Both the position numbers and the translations under genes were made by a program. Positions 34,993-43,328 of a stretch of 64,000 nt of DNA are shown piece after piece. Below the pieces are notes generated by a model. That model was not told the DNA's origin and did not search any database. It worked only from the letters and a program-made list of their open reading frames with translations. Within the stretch, counting starts at the first letter, position 1. Each line of letters starts with the position of its first letter. The DNA comes from an uncultured Acidobacteriia bacterium. Its GTDB lineage: Bacteria > Acidobacteriota > Terriglobia > Bryobacterales > Bryobacteraceae. The stretch is from assembly GCA_903907865.1 (NCBI GenBank), contig CAIVPR010000097.1:62001-126000 (forward strand), read 5' to 3'.

Positions 34993-36113
34993 TGGGAGTT
35001 GCCGAGGGTGACGTTACCCTTGGCTGTCCCATTCGCAGTACCCTTGGTGAACCACTCCAGCGACGCCTCGAACAACGCCAAGTGGTTCCGCTCCCACAGC
35101 GCGTTGTGAGACGAACACGCGAGCTCCGCGAAGACCTTGGCTTCCGAGCCGAGGTCTTCCACCAAATCCCGAACTCGCGCGGGCGGGACCTGCTTGTCGA
35201 ACGCGCCGCCGACGGCCAGCACCGGCGTCTTGACCTTCTTCACAACTTCCCCGTTCCAGCCCCAGCTGGTGGTCTGTGGCGCGCGGCGGGTACCGGTTCC
35301 CCAGGTTGCGCCAACGGGATCGGACTCCAGCATCTCCTTCCACACGGCCTCGGCGGCAGCGGGGTCGTACTGGTTGGGGCAGCCGATCTGGCGGTCCCAG
35401 TTGGCGAGAAATTCGGAATGCGTCTGCGTGTTGAAGACCACGCCGTTCGCCGGGACGGTGGCGGGCGGGCCGGTCTGGCCAGCGCGGTTGTAGGCGGGGG
35501 CCAGCAGCACTAGGCTCCGCACCTTCGTCGGGTTCTGCGCCGTATAGCCGCCGGACCTCGGACCTCCCAGCGACCAGCCGACAAGGTTCAACGACGGCAC
35601 ATGCCGCAACGCCAGGATGTGGTCCACCACCGCGCCGATGTCGTTCCAGTCCGAGCCGACGGTCGTCATGTTGTGCCCGTAGTTGGCGGCGCACGGGGCC
35701 GGAATCAGGCCGGGGACGAACAGCAACTGCTGGTCCTTGGCGAGGTTGCAGGGATCGTTCATCGGAGCCGGCCGCGTCGAACGCCCGTAACCCGTCATGT
35801 CCATCGAGAAGACATCGAAACCTGCCTTGGCGAGGTACGCCATCCAGCTGTAGTCCTGAAAACCCGCGTCGAAGGCCACTTCGGCGGGGGTTCCGGCACC
35901 GTGGATGAAAAGCACGACCTTGTCGGGGGCGACAGGTCCGCGCATGGCTGCACCGGCGACCACGACCTCGCGGACGTAGATCTGGGTGGTCTGTCCGGCA
36001 ATGGCGGGCACGGTGGATTTCACCGCCACATAGTGGTGGAGGCGCAGCAAACGCTGGCCATCCTCTGCGAACGCGACACCCGCGAGGGCGGCCAACAAGG
36101 TCAAAACACGCAT
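34989..36113 (-). CDS. Secreted alpha/beta hydrolase
   Basis: The 374-residue product has a signal peptide (MRVLTLLAALAGVAFA), the oxyanion-hole region VVLFIHGAGTPAEVAFD, DVFSMDMTGYGRS, and nucleophile elbow NLVGWSLGGPRSG. TPVLAVGGAFDKQVPP probably carries the catalytic Asp, and LACSSHNALWERNH the catalytic His. Many substrates are possible (esters, lactones). Convergent with the P460 gene, with overlapping stops. The next gene in the same direction is a lipoprotein 11 bp upstream. Confidence 0.82.
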   Translation of the reverse strand: MRVLTLLAALAGVAFAEDGQRLLRLHHYVAVKSTVPAIAGQTTQIYVREVVVAGAAMRGPVAPDKVVLFIHGAGTPAEVAFDAGFQDYSWMAYLAKAGFDVFSMDMTGYGRSTRPAPMNDPCNLAKDQQLLFVPGLIPAPCAANYGHNMTTVGSDWNDIGAVVDHILALRHVPSLNLVGWSLGGPRSGGYTAQNPTKVRSLVLLAPAYNRAGQTGPPATVPANGVVFNTQTHSEFLANWDRQIGCPNQYDPAAAEAVWKEMLESDPVGATWGTGTRRAPQTTSWGWNGEVVKKVKTPVLAVGGAFDKQVPPARVRDLVEDLGSEAKVFAELACSSHNALWERNHLALFEASLEWFTKGTANGTAKGNVTLGNSH

Positions 36114-36124
36114 GGAAAAATCTC

Positions 36125-36538
36125 CTACTTCGTGGTGGGTCTCAGTTTGGCCTGGACCGCCCGGACAAGGCTCTTGAAATCATCGCGGCCCGCCGGATCG
36201 CTCAGCGCCAGGCACGAGGCTATCACAAGATAGCGGCCCTCGTCGAACTTCACCGTGTTTGCACCCGTCGGCGCGCGCTGCGCGGCGTCGAAGGCGCTGC
36301 CCGTGGTGCCGTACCCGCAGACCAGGATCGTGGCCGACAGTTTGCCCGTGTACTCGGCCTTCCAGCACTGGGTCGGCGCGGGCACTCCTGCGGGCGGCGG
36401 CGCGGCTTGATATGCCCCCAATGTCCAGCCGGGTGCCGCAATCTTGGGCAATTCGGGCTTGGCCGGAGGCTCTTCCTTGCCGCACCCCGTCCACAAAGCC
36501 ACCGTCAGTAGTAAAATTGAGATTCTTCCCACCTGCAC
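36125..36538 (-). CDS. Small putative lipoprotein
   Basis: The likely start is GTG 36538, giving 137 residues (VQVGRISILLLTVALWTGCGKEEPPAKPELPK...). The signal sequence ends in a lipobox-like LWTGC, so the cysteine is probably lipidated. The rest (WKAEYTGKLSATILVCGYGTTGSAFDAAQR ... FDEGRYLVIASCLALSDPAGRDDFKSLVRAVQAKL) matches nothing I recognise. A longer reading in the same frame overlaps the divergent isomerase gene and is not credible. Only 19 bp separate the two divergent starts. Confidence 0.65.
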   Translation of the reverse strand: MQVGRISILLLTVALWTGCGKEEPPAKPELPKIAAPGWTLGAYQAAPPPAGVPAPTQCWKAEYTGKLSATILVCGYGTTGSAFDAAQRAPTGANTVKFDEGRYLVIASCLALSDPAGRDDFKSLVRAVQAKLRPTTK

Positions 36539-36557
36539 CCCGAAAACTGAGGATACC

Positions 36558-38444
36558 TTGCCGCTCTCCATTCTGAACGATTCCGCGCACGCCGAGACCA
36601 TCGCACATCTGGCGCGGTTCGAGTCTGAAAACGTATTGGAGCGCGTCCGGGCGCTCGACCTGAAGGCCCGCACCGAAGGCTTGGCGTCCATCGCGGCGGA
36701 TTCCGACCCCCTCGTCCGCATTGGCATGGAGGTCAACGCCGACGGCGTCGTCACCAAGAATTCCTATGGCGTACTTGACCTCGCGTGGCAGGCCAAGGAA
36801 CATCCCGAGTGGGCCGACCAAGTCTACGCCGAGGTTGCCGAGATCCGTGACCGCATCGAACAGGTCCACGGCGTCCGGATCCGGTTCATCATCTGGGCCG
36901 GGATGGGGGGCTCGATCGAGGACAAGACGGCCTACAACGCGCTCGGACTGCTGAAGGGCGGGCCGCTGTTCTACTCGCTCGATTCGACGGATCCGGCCAA
37001 GCTGATGGCCATCGTCGACGACATGCAGAAGCGGTCCGGCGAGACGCTGTCGAAGCTCCTGCCCGCGACCTTGGTGGTCGGGATGGCGATGGGGATGACG
37101 TCGTACGAGCCGGTGGTCAATCTGGAAAAGCTGGCCGGGCTGTATGACAAGTTCAGGATCGATTCGACGCCGAACTTTATCTACATGACGCTACCGGGGT
37201 CGGTGCTGGACCGGTTCGCGGGGCCGAGGGGCTACAAGCGGATTCCGCTGCAGCTCGACAACGACAATACGACAGCGGGCCGGCACAGCGCTCCGCTGAC
37301 CCGCGGCAGCCTCTATCCATTGGCGTTCGCGGCGCGCGACCCCAAGTTCGGGCCGGAAGTGAAGAAGGACCGGCATCCCCGCCACGGTCCCGACCTCAAG
37401 ACCTGGATTTCGGAGTCATTCCTCACTGGCGAGGAAGTCAACGAGGCGTTCAAACTAGCCTCGTTCCTGCATTCGCAGGGCATGCACGGTCGCGACAAGG
37501 TCACGCTGTACCTGCCGAAGAGCTGGGACGCGGCGGCGCTGTGGACCAAGCAGGCGGTCGAGGAAAGCCTCGGAAAAAGCGAGAAGCTGGGCATCAAGAT
37601 CGTGATCGGGGAGCGCTTCAACGGGCGCACCTACCGCAAGCCGGACGACCGGCGTCAGGACCGCGTCTTCCTCGTGGTGCAGATCAAGAGCGAGGAGCAT
37701 CCGCAGGGCAAGGGCATCACGGCGCTGCGCGGGGCGGGCTATCCGATGGCGGTGCTGACGTTCCCGGCGCGCGCGATGCTGTCGCGCTACATGCAGTTCA
37801 TCCACCATGTGACGTTCGCGCTGGGCTTCCTGCGCAACATGACGTTCGTGACGCAACCGGCGGTGGAACTGTATAAGGCGATCACTTCGGAGATCCGGGC
37901 CGAGGCGGAAACGGTTGGCGGGTTGTTCGAGACGAAGGCGTGGAAGTCACTGGGGCATCCGAGGAGATGGCGCGGAGTGGTCGGGATCGAGACGCCGGAA
38001 AGTTTGGCGCACGCGATCAACTACGGCGCGAAGTCGGGGGCGGTGGAGTACGGCGAACTGACGTTCTTCGGCGACATGCGGTATTCCGAGGACGGTAAGG
38101 AGATGCGGCGCACCTTGGAGACCGCTGCGCAGCGCATGTTCCGGGTGAAGTTGCGGATGGTGGTTGACGTCCACGAGGGCCCAGCGATGAACCACTCGTA
38201 CCACGAGATGATCATCGGGCACGGGCGCTGCTTCTCGATCGTGCTGTTGTCCGAGGCGCAGACGCGTTTCGCGGTGGCCGGCTATGAGCCGGACTACCAC
38301 ATGACGCAGTTCTTGGCGACGAAAATGGCACTGGAGAGCAAGGGCCGGACGGTGAGGGCGCTGTTGGTGAAGGATTTGACGCCGGAGTCGCTGACAGTGC
38401 TCGAGGAGTTTTTCACCGAGACGGCCGTGTTGTTGGGCAACTAG
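36558..38444 (+). CDS. Glucose-6-phosphate isomerase-like SIS protein
   Basis: The 628-residue product resembles the isomerase half of transaldolase/glucose-6-phosphate isomerase fusions. It contains IIWAGMGGSIEDKTAY (SIS phosphate loop), FYSLDSTDPAKLMAI, LVVGMAMGMTSYEPVVN, the 450s part GRDKVTLYLPKSWDAAALWTKQAVEESLGK, and FLVVQIKSEEHPQGKGITALRGAGYPMAVL. The TTG at 36558 is chosen because GAGG ends five bases upstream. Role: interconversion of glucose-6-P and fructose-6-P, or a related sugar phosphate reaction. It is longer than ordinary PGI. Confidence 0.75.
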   Translation: MPLSILNDSAHAETIAHLARFESENVLERVRALDLKARTEGLASIAADSDPLVRIGMEVNADGVVTKNSYGVLDLAWQAKEHPEWADQVYAEVAEIRDRIEQVHGVRIRFIIWAGMGGSIEDKTAYNALGLLKGGPLFYSLDSTDPAKLMAIVDDMQKRSGETLSKLLPATLVVGMAMGMTSYEPVVNLEKLAGLYDKFRIDSTPNFIYMTLPGSVLDRFAGPRGYKRIPLQLDNDNTTAGRHSAPLTRGSLYPLAFAARDPKFGPEVKKDRHPRHGPDLKTWISESFLTGEEVNEAFKLASFLHSQGMHGRDKVTLYLPKSWDAAALWTKQAVEESLGKSEKLGIKIVIGERFNGRTYRKPDDRRQDRVFLVVQIKSEEHPQGKGITALRGAGYPMAVLTFPARAMLSRYMQFIHHVTFALGFLRNMTFVTQPAVELYKAITSEIRAEAETVGGLFETKAWKSLGHPRRWRGVVGIETPESLAHAINYGAKSGAVEYGELTFFGDMRYSEDGKEMRRTLETAAQRMFRVKLRMVVDVHEGPAMNHSYHEMIIGHGRCFSIVLLSEAQTRFAVAGYEPDYHMTQFLATKMALESKGRTVRALLVKDLTPESLTVLEEFFTETAVLLGN

Positions 38445-38459
38445 GTTTCTGGAAGGCAA

Positions 38460-38603
38460 ATGGGAAAGTACAAGCTCGCGAAGAAGAAGTCCGACACGCC
38501 CGCCGTGCCGCAGATGAAACCGGGGGTGCCGTGCCTGGTGATCGTGGTGGCGGTGATGATTTTCGTTGTCGCTGTGATGGTCATGGTGATGCGCAGTGCT
38601 TAG
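38460..38603 (+). CDS. 47-residue single-pass membrane peptide
   Basis: Open frame from ATG 38460 with GGAAGG just upstream, 15 bp after the isomerase stop. The product has a basic N-terminal part ([22 protein letters not shown]) and one hydrophobic helix ([22 protein letters not shown]) ending RSA. Its stop lies 8 bases inside rph, so it is likely translated as part of the isomerase-rph-rdgB transcript. No family recognised; the charge pattern fits an inner membrane peptide with cytoplasmic N-terminus. Confidence 0.6.
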   Translation: MGKYKLAKKKSDTPAVPQMKPGVPCLVIVVAVMIFVVAVMVMVMRSA

Positions 38604-39321
38604 GCGGAGCGACGGCCGCGCGGTCGACCAGATGCGGGACGTCGAGATCCTGCCCAATTTCCTAAAAACGGCGGAGGGGTCGGCGCTGGTGAAGTTCGGC
38701 AACACGCACGTGCTGTGCGCGGCGTCGGTTGAGTCGACCGTGCCCCACTTCCTGCGCAATTCGGGCAAGGGTTGGGTGACGGCGGAGTACTCGATGCTGC
38801 CCCGCGCCACTTCAACGCGCACGCCGCGCGAGGTGACCAAGGGCCACCCTTCGGGGCGAACGCAGGAGATCCAGCGGCTGATTGGCCGGTCCTTGCGGGC
38901 CGTGGTCGATCTGGACGCGCTGGGCGAGCGGTCGATCATCCTCGACTGCGACGTGATCCAAGCCGACGGCGGGACGCGTGTGGCGTCGGTCACCGGGGCC
39001 TATGTGGCGCTGGCAATCGCGTTGAAGACGCTGACGGACTACAAGCAGGTGACTAAGCCTGTGCTGCTGGACTCGGTGGCGGCCGTGAGCGTCGGCATTT
39101 TCGGGGGCGACGGGATTCTGGATCTCTGCTACGAGGAGGATTCGCGCGCCGAGGTGGACGCCAACGTGGTGATGACCGGCGCGGGGAAGTTTGTGGAATT
39201 CCAAGCGACCGCGGAGCACAAGGCGTTCGACGACGAACAGATGGACCTTATGCGGGTACTGGCGAAGGCGGGCATCGCGGCGTTGACCGAGTTGCAGCGG
39301 AAGGCGATCGCGTCGGTATGA
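38596..39321 (+). CDS. rph: Ribonuclease PH
   Basis: Phosphorolytic 3'-5' exoribonuclease that trims tRNA 3' ends. The 241-residue product begins [43 protein letters not shown], with [37 protein letters not shown] and [23 protein letters not shown], all RNase PH hallmarks. The GTG start overlaps the small membrane peptide gene by 8 bases; the stop overlaps rdgB by 4. Confidence 0.95.
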   Translation: MLRRSDGRAVDQMRDVEILPNFLKTAEGSALVKFGNTHVLCAASVESTVPHFLRNSGKGWVTAEYSMLPRATSTRTPREVTKGHPSGRTQEIQRLIGRSLRAVVDLDALGERSIILDCDVIQADGGTRVASVTGAYVALAIALKTLTDYKQVTKPVLLDSVAAVSVGIFGGDGILDLCYEEDSRAEVDANVVMTGAGKFVEFQATAEHKAFDDEQMDLMRVLAKAGIAALTELQRKAIASV

Positions 39322-39890
39322 AGGTCTGGTGCGCCACCGGCAACCCGGGGAAACTGCGTGAATTCCGGCTGGCGGGATCGGTGCTCGGAATCGAGATCGA
39401 GCCGCTGCCGGATTTGAAATCCATCGAAGCTCCCGAGGAAACGGGCGCCACCTTCGAGGAGAACGCGTGCCTGAAGGCGGCGTACTACAGCAGGTTCGCG
39501 CCGGGGATACTGTTTGCCGATGATTCCGGGCTGGAAGTGGATGCATTGGGCGGGGAACCGGGGGTGCTGTCCGCTCGGTACGCCGGCGGTGCCGGGGATG
39601 ACGCGAACAACGAATTGGTGCTGGAGCGGCTTGGCGACAATCCGCACCGGACGGCGCGGTTCGTGTGCGTAATCGCTGTTGCGGAGGCGGGGGTGGTGAA
39701 GGCCACGTTCCGGGGGACCGTGGAGGGCGAAATCCTGCACGAGATTCGGGGCGGGGGCGGTTTCGGGTACGACCCGATGTTCTACTATCCGCCGTTCGGG
39801 TGCTCGTTCGGGGAAGTGGACGGGGAGCGGAAGTTCGCGGTCAGCCACCGGGGCGAGGCGCTGCGGAAGATGCTGGGGTGGTTGGGGTAG
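39318..39890 (+). CDS. rdgB: Non-canonical purine NTP pyrophosphatase (RdgB/HAM1)
   Basis: Hydrolyses ITP, dITP and XTP, keeping deaminated purines out of nucleic acid. The 190-residue protein has [13 protein letters not shown] at the N-terminus, [39 protein letters not shown], and [20 protein letters not shown]. It is coupled to rph by an ATGA overlap, a pairing common in many bacteria. Confidence 0.94.
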   Translation: MKVWCATGNPGKLREFRLAGSVLGIEIEPLPDLKSIEAPEETGATFEENACLKAAYYSRFAPGILFADDSGLEVDALGGEPGVLSARYAGGAGDDANNELVLERLGDNPHRTARFVCVIAVAEAGVVKATFRGTVEGEILHEIRGGGGFGYDPMFYYPPFGCSFGEVDGERKFAVSHRGEALRKMLGWLG

Positions 39891-39939
39891 GGCAGCATCT
39901 GGCAGTGGGGCATACCCCCGAAAACGTGGAGGTGGTAGA

Positions 39940-39967
39940 TTGCCGGATTTGGAAAATATGTTATAGT
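39940..39967 (+). promoter_or_regulatory. Sigma70-like promoter of RNA module 1
   Basis: TTGCCG (39940-39945), a 16-base spacer and TATAGT (39962-39967). The second module has TTGCGA-16-TATAGT with a largely different spacer, so the two hexamers and their spacing are what is conserved. Transcription would begin near 39974. Confidence 0.65.
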
Positions 39968-40018
39968 GATGCTGAAGGGAACCAGTGACCGCTAATCACT
40001 GATCCCCTGTCGGCTAAG

Positions 40019-40099
40019 CTAGAGTTCGATCTCGAACTTCAGCTTGAATCGGCGGTTCCTGAGTAGTACCAGGAAGTACACCAGCATCAAGAGGATCAT
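40019..40099 (-). CDS. 26-residue hydrophobic peptide, candidate type I toxin (copy 1)
   Basis: ATG 40099 to TAG 40019 encodes MILLMLVYFLVLL, followed by basic RNRRFKLK and then acidic FEIEL: one short membrane helix and a charged tail, as in small type I toxins. AGGGGGGG lies four bases before the ATG as ribosome-binding sequence. Upstream on the same strand, GGCCACTG/CAGTGGCC with outer GGAGC/GCTCC (about 40167-40200) would form a strong hairpin in the 5' leader. No clear promoter on this strand was found. The DNA of the frame is identical in both copies. Too short for standard gene finders; translation is unproven. Confidence 0.5.
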   Translation of the reverse strand: MILLMLVYFLVLLRNRRFKLKFEIEL

Positions 40100-40133
40100 A
40101 GACCCCCCCTTTCCACTCCGAGTGGATTTGCAG

Positions 40134-40158
40134 ACCCCGCGCTCCAACGCGGGGTTTT
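40134..40158 (+). terminator. Rho-independent terminator of module 1
   Basis: Perfect 8-bp stem ACCCCGCG (40134-40141) / CGCGGGGT (40148-40155), loop CTCCAA, then TTTTGCATTTT. Confidence 0.75.
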
Positions 40159-40343
40159 GCATTTTCGGAGCCCAAGGCCACTGCCGCCAGTGGCCGCTCC
40201 ATGCAAACTGCGGCTCTGCAAATTTCGGAACGGACAACCACATCGTAGCGGGATTTTGCGGTCAACACCATACCTCCGAACAATTGGAGGGGATAGGTGT
40301 CAGTACCAAGCGAGAATCGTAGCCCCTCCCCTCCGAACCACCC

Positions 40344-40371
40344 TTGCGACCGCGCGAAAACGTGTTATAGT
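40344..40371 (+). promoter_or_regulatory. Sigma70-like promoter of RNA module 2
   Basis: TTGCGA (40344-40349), 16 bases, TATAGT (40366-40371). Same spacing as the first module. Start expected near 40378. Confidence 0.65.
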
Positions 40372-40422
40372 GATGCTGAAGGGAACCGGTGACGCCACAT
40401 CACCGGCCCCCTTTCGGCCAAG

Positions 40423-40503
40423 CTAGAGTTCGATCTCGAACTTCAGCTTGAATCGGCGGTTCCTGAGTAGTACCAGGAAGTACACCAGCATCAAGAGGAT
40501 CAT
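40423..40503 (-). CDS. 26-residue hydrophobic peptide, candidate type I toxin (copy 2)
   Basis: Same 81 bases as 40019-40099, with AGGGGGG before the ATG (one G fewer than copy 1). It lies wholly within the complement of RNA module 2. The identical frame next to diverged flanking loops suggests the frame or its antisense RNA is under constraint, or that the duplication is young. Confidence 0.5.
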   Translation of the reverse strand: MILLMLVYFLVLLRNRRFKLKFEIEL

Positions 40504-40536
40504 AGACCCCCCTTTCCACTCCGAGTGGATTTGCAG

Positions 40537-40560
40537 ACCCCGCGCCTAACGCGGGGTTTT
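40537..40560 (+). terminator. Rho-independent terminator of module 2
   Basis: Stem ACCCCGCG (40537-40544) / CGCGGGGT (40550-40557), loop CCTAA (one base shorter than module 1), then TTTTGCATTTT. The stem is conserved while the loop is not. Confidence 0.75.
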
Positions 40561-40765
40561 GCATTTTCGGAGCCCAAGGCCACTGCCGCCAGTGGCCGCT
40601 CCATGCAAACTGCGGCTCTGCAAATTTCGGAACGGACAACCACATCGTAGCGGGATTTTGCTCCGTGCGCCATACCTCCAAAACATGGAGGGTGATAGGG
40701 GAGTCCGGGGCTGCCGCCATATCCCCAAATCGCCCTGCGTTAAACTAGGAGATTACCCCCAAGGT

Positions 40766-41563
40766 ATGCATCCCAGCGCCGACGTCCCCGATATTTTGGC
40801 CCGCATCGTCGCTCGCAAGCACGAGGAACTGCGGGACGCCCCGATCCCCGTGGCGGATCTGCGCGCCGCCGCCGAGGCCAACCTCCACTCGCACCGGAAT
40901 TTCCGCCAAGCGCTGCTCGACAAACACCCCGCCGTCATCGCCGAAATCAAGAAGGCCTCGCCGAGCAAAGGCGTCCTTGTCGAGGATTTCCGGCCCGCCG
41001 AACTGGCCCGCGCTTACGAAAAAGGCGGGGCGGCGGCCCTCTCCGTCCTCACAGACCGCGATTTCTTCCAAGGCGGCCTCGAACACCTCCAGGAGGCGCG
41101 GGCGGCGTGCTCACTGCCCGTCCTCCGCAAGGACTTCACCGTTTCCGAGTACCATGTCTACGAGGCGGCGGCGAACGGGGCCGACGCAATCCTGCTCATC
41201 GCCGCGATCCTCGACGTCCCCGGCATGCGCGCCTACCGGGAACTGGCCGAATCGCTCGGATTGTCGGTACTGGTCGAATCTCACGACGCCCGCGAACTCG
41301 ATCTGGCGCTCGAATCCGGTGCGACCATCGTCGGCGTGAACAACCGGGACTTGCGGACGTTCCTGGTTTCCCTCGACACCTCCGTGGAACTCGCGGCCCG
41401 CATTCCCGACGATGCGATCAAGGTTGCCGAAAGCGGCATCTTCACCCGCGCCGACATGGCGAAACTCGCCGCAGTCGGATTCAGGTCCTTCCTGATCGGC
41501 GAACACCTCGTGAAATCCGGCGACCCGGCGGCTGCACTGAAAGACTTGGTGTCTGGATGGTAG
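40766..41563 (+). CDS. trpC: Indole-3-glycerol phosphate synthase
   Basis: TIM-barrel enzyme converting CdRP to indole-3-glycerol phosphate in tryptophan synthesis. The 265-residue product has HPAVIAEIKKASPSKGVL, VLTDRDFFQGG, LPVLRKDFTVSEYHVYEAAANGADAILLI and VGVNNRDLRTF, with VAESGIFTRADMAKL. The ATG at 40766 has AAGG just upstream. First gene of the aromatic operon; its end overlaps trpF by 7 bases. Confidence 0.95.
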   Translation: MHPSADVPDILARIVARKHEELRDAPIPVADLRAAAEANLHSHRNFRQALLDKHPAVIAEIKKASPSKGVLVEDFRPAELARAYEKGGAAALSVLTDRDFFQGGLEHLQEARAACSLPVLRKDFTVSEYHVYEAAANGADAILLIAAILDVPGMRAYRELAESLGLSVLVESHDARELDLALESGATIVGVNNRDLRTFLVSLDTSVELAARIPDDAIKVAESGIFTRADMAKLAAVGFRSFLIGEHLVKSGDPAAALKDLVSGW

Positions 41564-42132
41564 TCAAAATCTGCGGGATCACCAACCGCGACGACGCCAT
41601 GGCGGCGGTCGAGTACGGTGCCGGAGCGCTGGGATTCATCTTCTATCCGAAGAGTCCCCGGCACGCGACTGCGGAAATGCTTGCACCCTGGATCGGGGAA
41701 ATCCCGGCTGGCGTGCTCAAGGTCGGCGTGTTCGTGGACGAGGCACCCGACAGGATCGAGGCCCTGGCCGCCGAAGTTGGCTTGGACGTCGCCCAGTTGC
41801 ATGGCGCGGAAACCCCGGCCCAACACCCGCGCAACCTGATCATTTGGAAGGGCATGCGGGTCCGCGACGGCATCCTGCCCTCGACCGACTACCCCGCCGA
41901 CGCGATCCTGCTCGATGGTCCAGGCAACGGCCGGACCTTCGACTGGTCGCTGGCGAAACAACTCCAACGCCCATTCGTCCTCGCGGGCGGGCTCACTCCC
42001 GAAAACGTGCGGGAAGCAATCGAACAGACAAACCCCTACGGCGTGGACATCGCCTCCGGCATCGAATCGGTACCCGGACGCAAGGACCACACGCGCATGA
42101 AACAGTTCATTAAGGCGGCACAAGGCAAATGA
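41557..42132 (+). CDS. trpF: Phosphoribosylanthranilate isomerase
   Basis: TIM-barrel isomerase acting one step before TrpC. The 191-residue product begins [34 protein letters not shown], with [38 protein letters not shown] and [16 protein letters not shown]. The start lies within the end of trpC, and the stop overlaps trpB by 4 bases. Confidence 0.95.
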   Translation: MVVKICGITNRDDAMAAVEYGAGALGFIFYPKSPRHATAEMLAPWIGEIPAGVLKVGVFVDEAPDRIEALAAEVGLDVAQLHGAETPAQHPRNLIIWKGMRVRDGILPSTDYPADAILLDGPGNGRTFDWSLAKQLQRPFVLAGGLTPENVREAIEQTNPYGVDIASGIESVPGRKDHTRMKQFIKAAQGK

Positions 42133-43328
42133 TCGCGACACAACCCGACGCCGGCGGACATTTCGGCCCCTACGGCGGGCGCTACGTCCCCGAAGTGCTC
42201 ATGTCCCCGCTGGAGGAACTCCAGCACACCTACGAGGAGGCCCGTCAGGACCCGGCATTCCACGCCGAGCTCGACCTGCTCCTCCACACCTACGCCGGGC
42301 GGCCCACGCCGCTCTACCATGCCAAGCGGCTGTCGGAAATCCTTGGCGGTGCCAAACTCTACATCAAGCGCGAGGACCTGCTCCACACCGGCGCGCACAA
42401 GATCAACAACTGCATCGGCCAGGCGTTGCTGGCGCGGCGTATGGGCAAGAAGCGCATCATTGCCGAGACCGGCGCAGGCCAGCACGGCGTGGCCACCGCC
42501 ACTGTCTGCGCTCTCTTCGGCCTCGACTGCACCGTCTACATGGGCGAGGAGGACATGCGGCGACAGCGCCTGAACGTCTTCCGCATGCGGTTGCTCGGCG
42601 CAAAGGTCGAGCCTGTCACCAACGGCAGCCGCACCTTGAAGGACGCCATCAGCGAGGCGATGCGCGACTGGGTCACCAACGTTTCGAACACCCACTACCT
42701 GCTGGGGTCGGCGCTCGGGGCGCACCCGTATCCGGCCATGGTGCGGGATTTCCACCGCGTGATCGGCGTTGAAGCGCGCCAACAGATTCTGGAGGCCGAG
42801 GGCAAACTGCCGGACGCCGTGATCGCGTGCGTCGGCGGCGGATCGAACGCCATCGGCATCTTCCATCCTTTTATAGAGGATGACGGTGTGCGGCTGATCG
42901 GCGTCGAGGCGGGCGGTCGCGGGCCGGCGTTGGGTCAGCATGCGGCGCGTTTCGAGGGCGGTTCGCCGGGCGTGCTCCAAGGCACCCGCAGTTACCTGCT
43001 GCAGGACGACGACGGGCAAATCTCGCTCACGCACTCGGTCTCGGCGGGCCTCGACTACGCCTCCGTTGGACCAGAACATGCGCTGCTGCACGACCTGTGC
43101 CGCGCCGAGTACGGATCCTGCAACGACACCGACGCGGTAGCGGCCGCAGTCACCTTGAGCCGCACCGAGGGCATCATTCCGGCACTCGAATCGGCGCACG
43201 CGGTGGCGGCGGCGATCCGCCTGGCCCCGTCGCACCCCGGACAGACCTTCATCGTGAACCTCTCCGGCCGCGGAGACAAGGACATCGACATCTACAGGGA
43301 AAACCTCCCGGAACTGGACCTGCGATGA
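42129..43328 (+). CDS. trpB: Tryptophan synthase beta subunit
   Basis: PLP enzyme joining indole and serine. The 399-residue product has [14 protein letters not shown], the PLP lysine in [54 protein letters not shown] and [12 protein letters not shown]. Coupled to trpF and trpA by ATGA overlaps. Confidence 0.97.
   Translation: MIATQPDAGGHFGPYGGRYVPEVLMSPLEELQHTYEEARQDPAFHAELDLLLHTYAGRPTPLYHAKRLSEILGGAKLYIKREDLLHTGAHKINNCIGQALLARRMGKKRIIAETGAGQHGVATATVCALFGLDCTVYMGEEDMRRQRLNVFRMRLLGAKVEPVTNGSRTLKDAISEAMRDWVTNVSNTHYLLGSALGAHPYPAMVRDFHRVIGVEARQQILEAEGKLPDAVIACVGGGSNAIGIFHPFIEDDGVRLIGVEAGGRGPALGQHAARFEGGSPGVLQGTRSYLLQDDDGQISLTHSVSAGLDYASVGPEHALLHDLCRAEYGSCNDTDAVAAAVTLSRTEGIIPALESAHAVAAAIRLAPSHPGQTFIVNLSGRGDKDIDIYRENLPELDLR

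Larger units (their letters stand above)
39974..40162 (+). ncRNA. Candidate antisense/structured small RNA, module 1
   Basis: About 190 nt between the promoter and the terminator hairpin. Folded elements visible: a 5' hairpin CAGTGA/TCACTG (39983-40001), AGTTCGA/TCGAACT around loop TC, TTCCTG/CAGGAA, and the terminator. The RNA is complementary to the whole of a 26-codon peptide ORF on the minus strand (40019-40099). It is repeated 404 bp downstream with an identical central part and a compensatory change in the 5' hairpin. Arrangement resembles type I antitoxin RNAs such as Sib. Ends are inferred. Confidence 0.6.
40378..40565 (+). ncRNA. Candidate antisense/structured small RNA, module 2
   Basis: Second copy of the RNA at 39974-40162. 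Its 5' hairpin is CCGGTGA/TCACCGG (40386-40406). Relative to module 1 an A-T pair has become G-C and a C-A mismatch has become C-G, so pairing is kept or improved. The loop differs in sequence but not length. The central region covering the antisense peptide frame is identical to copy 1. Terminator follows at 40537-40560. Confidence 0.6.
39910..40697. repeat. Tandem duplication of the RNA/peptide module with boundary hairpins
   Basis: Two near-identical units (39962-40258 and 40366-40661). A short palindromic element occurs three times, before, between and after them: CATACCCCCGAAAACGTGGAGG (about 39910), CATACCTCC...GGAGG (about 40269) and CATACCTCC...GGAGG (about 40671). This 875-bp stretch between rdgB and trpC holds no other gene. 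Confidence 0.75.

Noticed and set aside
36558-36757. N-terminal extension of the lipoprotein gene on the minus strand up to 36757
   Set aside because: The extra residues are antisense to the isomerase coding region and precede a clear signal sequence with lipobox, so the short start is right.
39974-40565. RNA modules as tryptophan attenuators of the downstream trp operon
   Set aside because: No Trp-rich leader peptide on the plus strand, and each module ends in its own terminator; two tandem copies with an antisense peptide frame fit a small RNA better. A regulatory influence on trpC cannot be excluded.
39910-40697. Repeats between rdgB and trpC as a CRISPR array
   Set aside because: Only two units of about 300 bp with promoters and terminators; no short regular repeats and spacers, and no cas genes.
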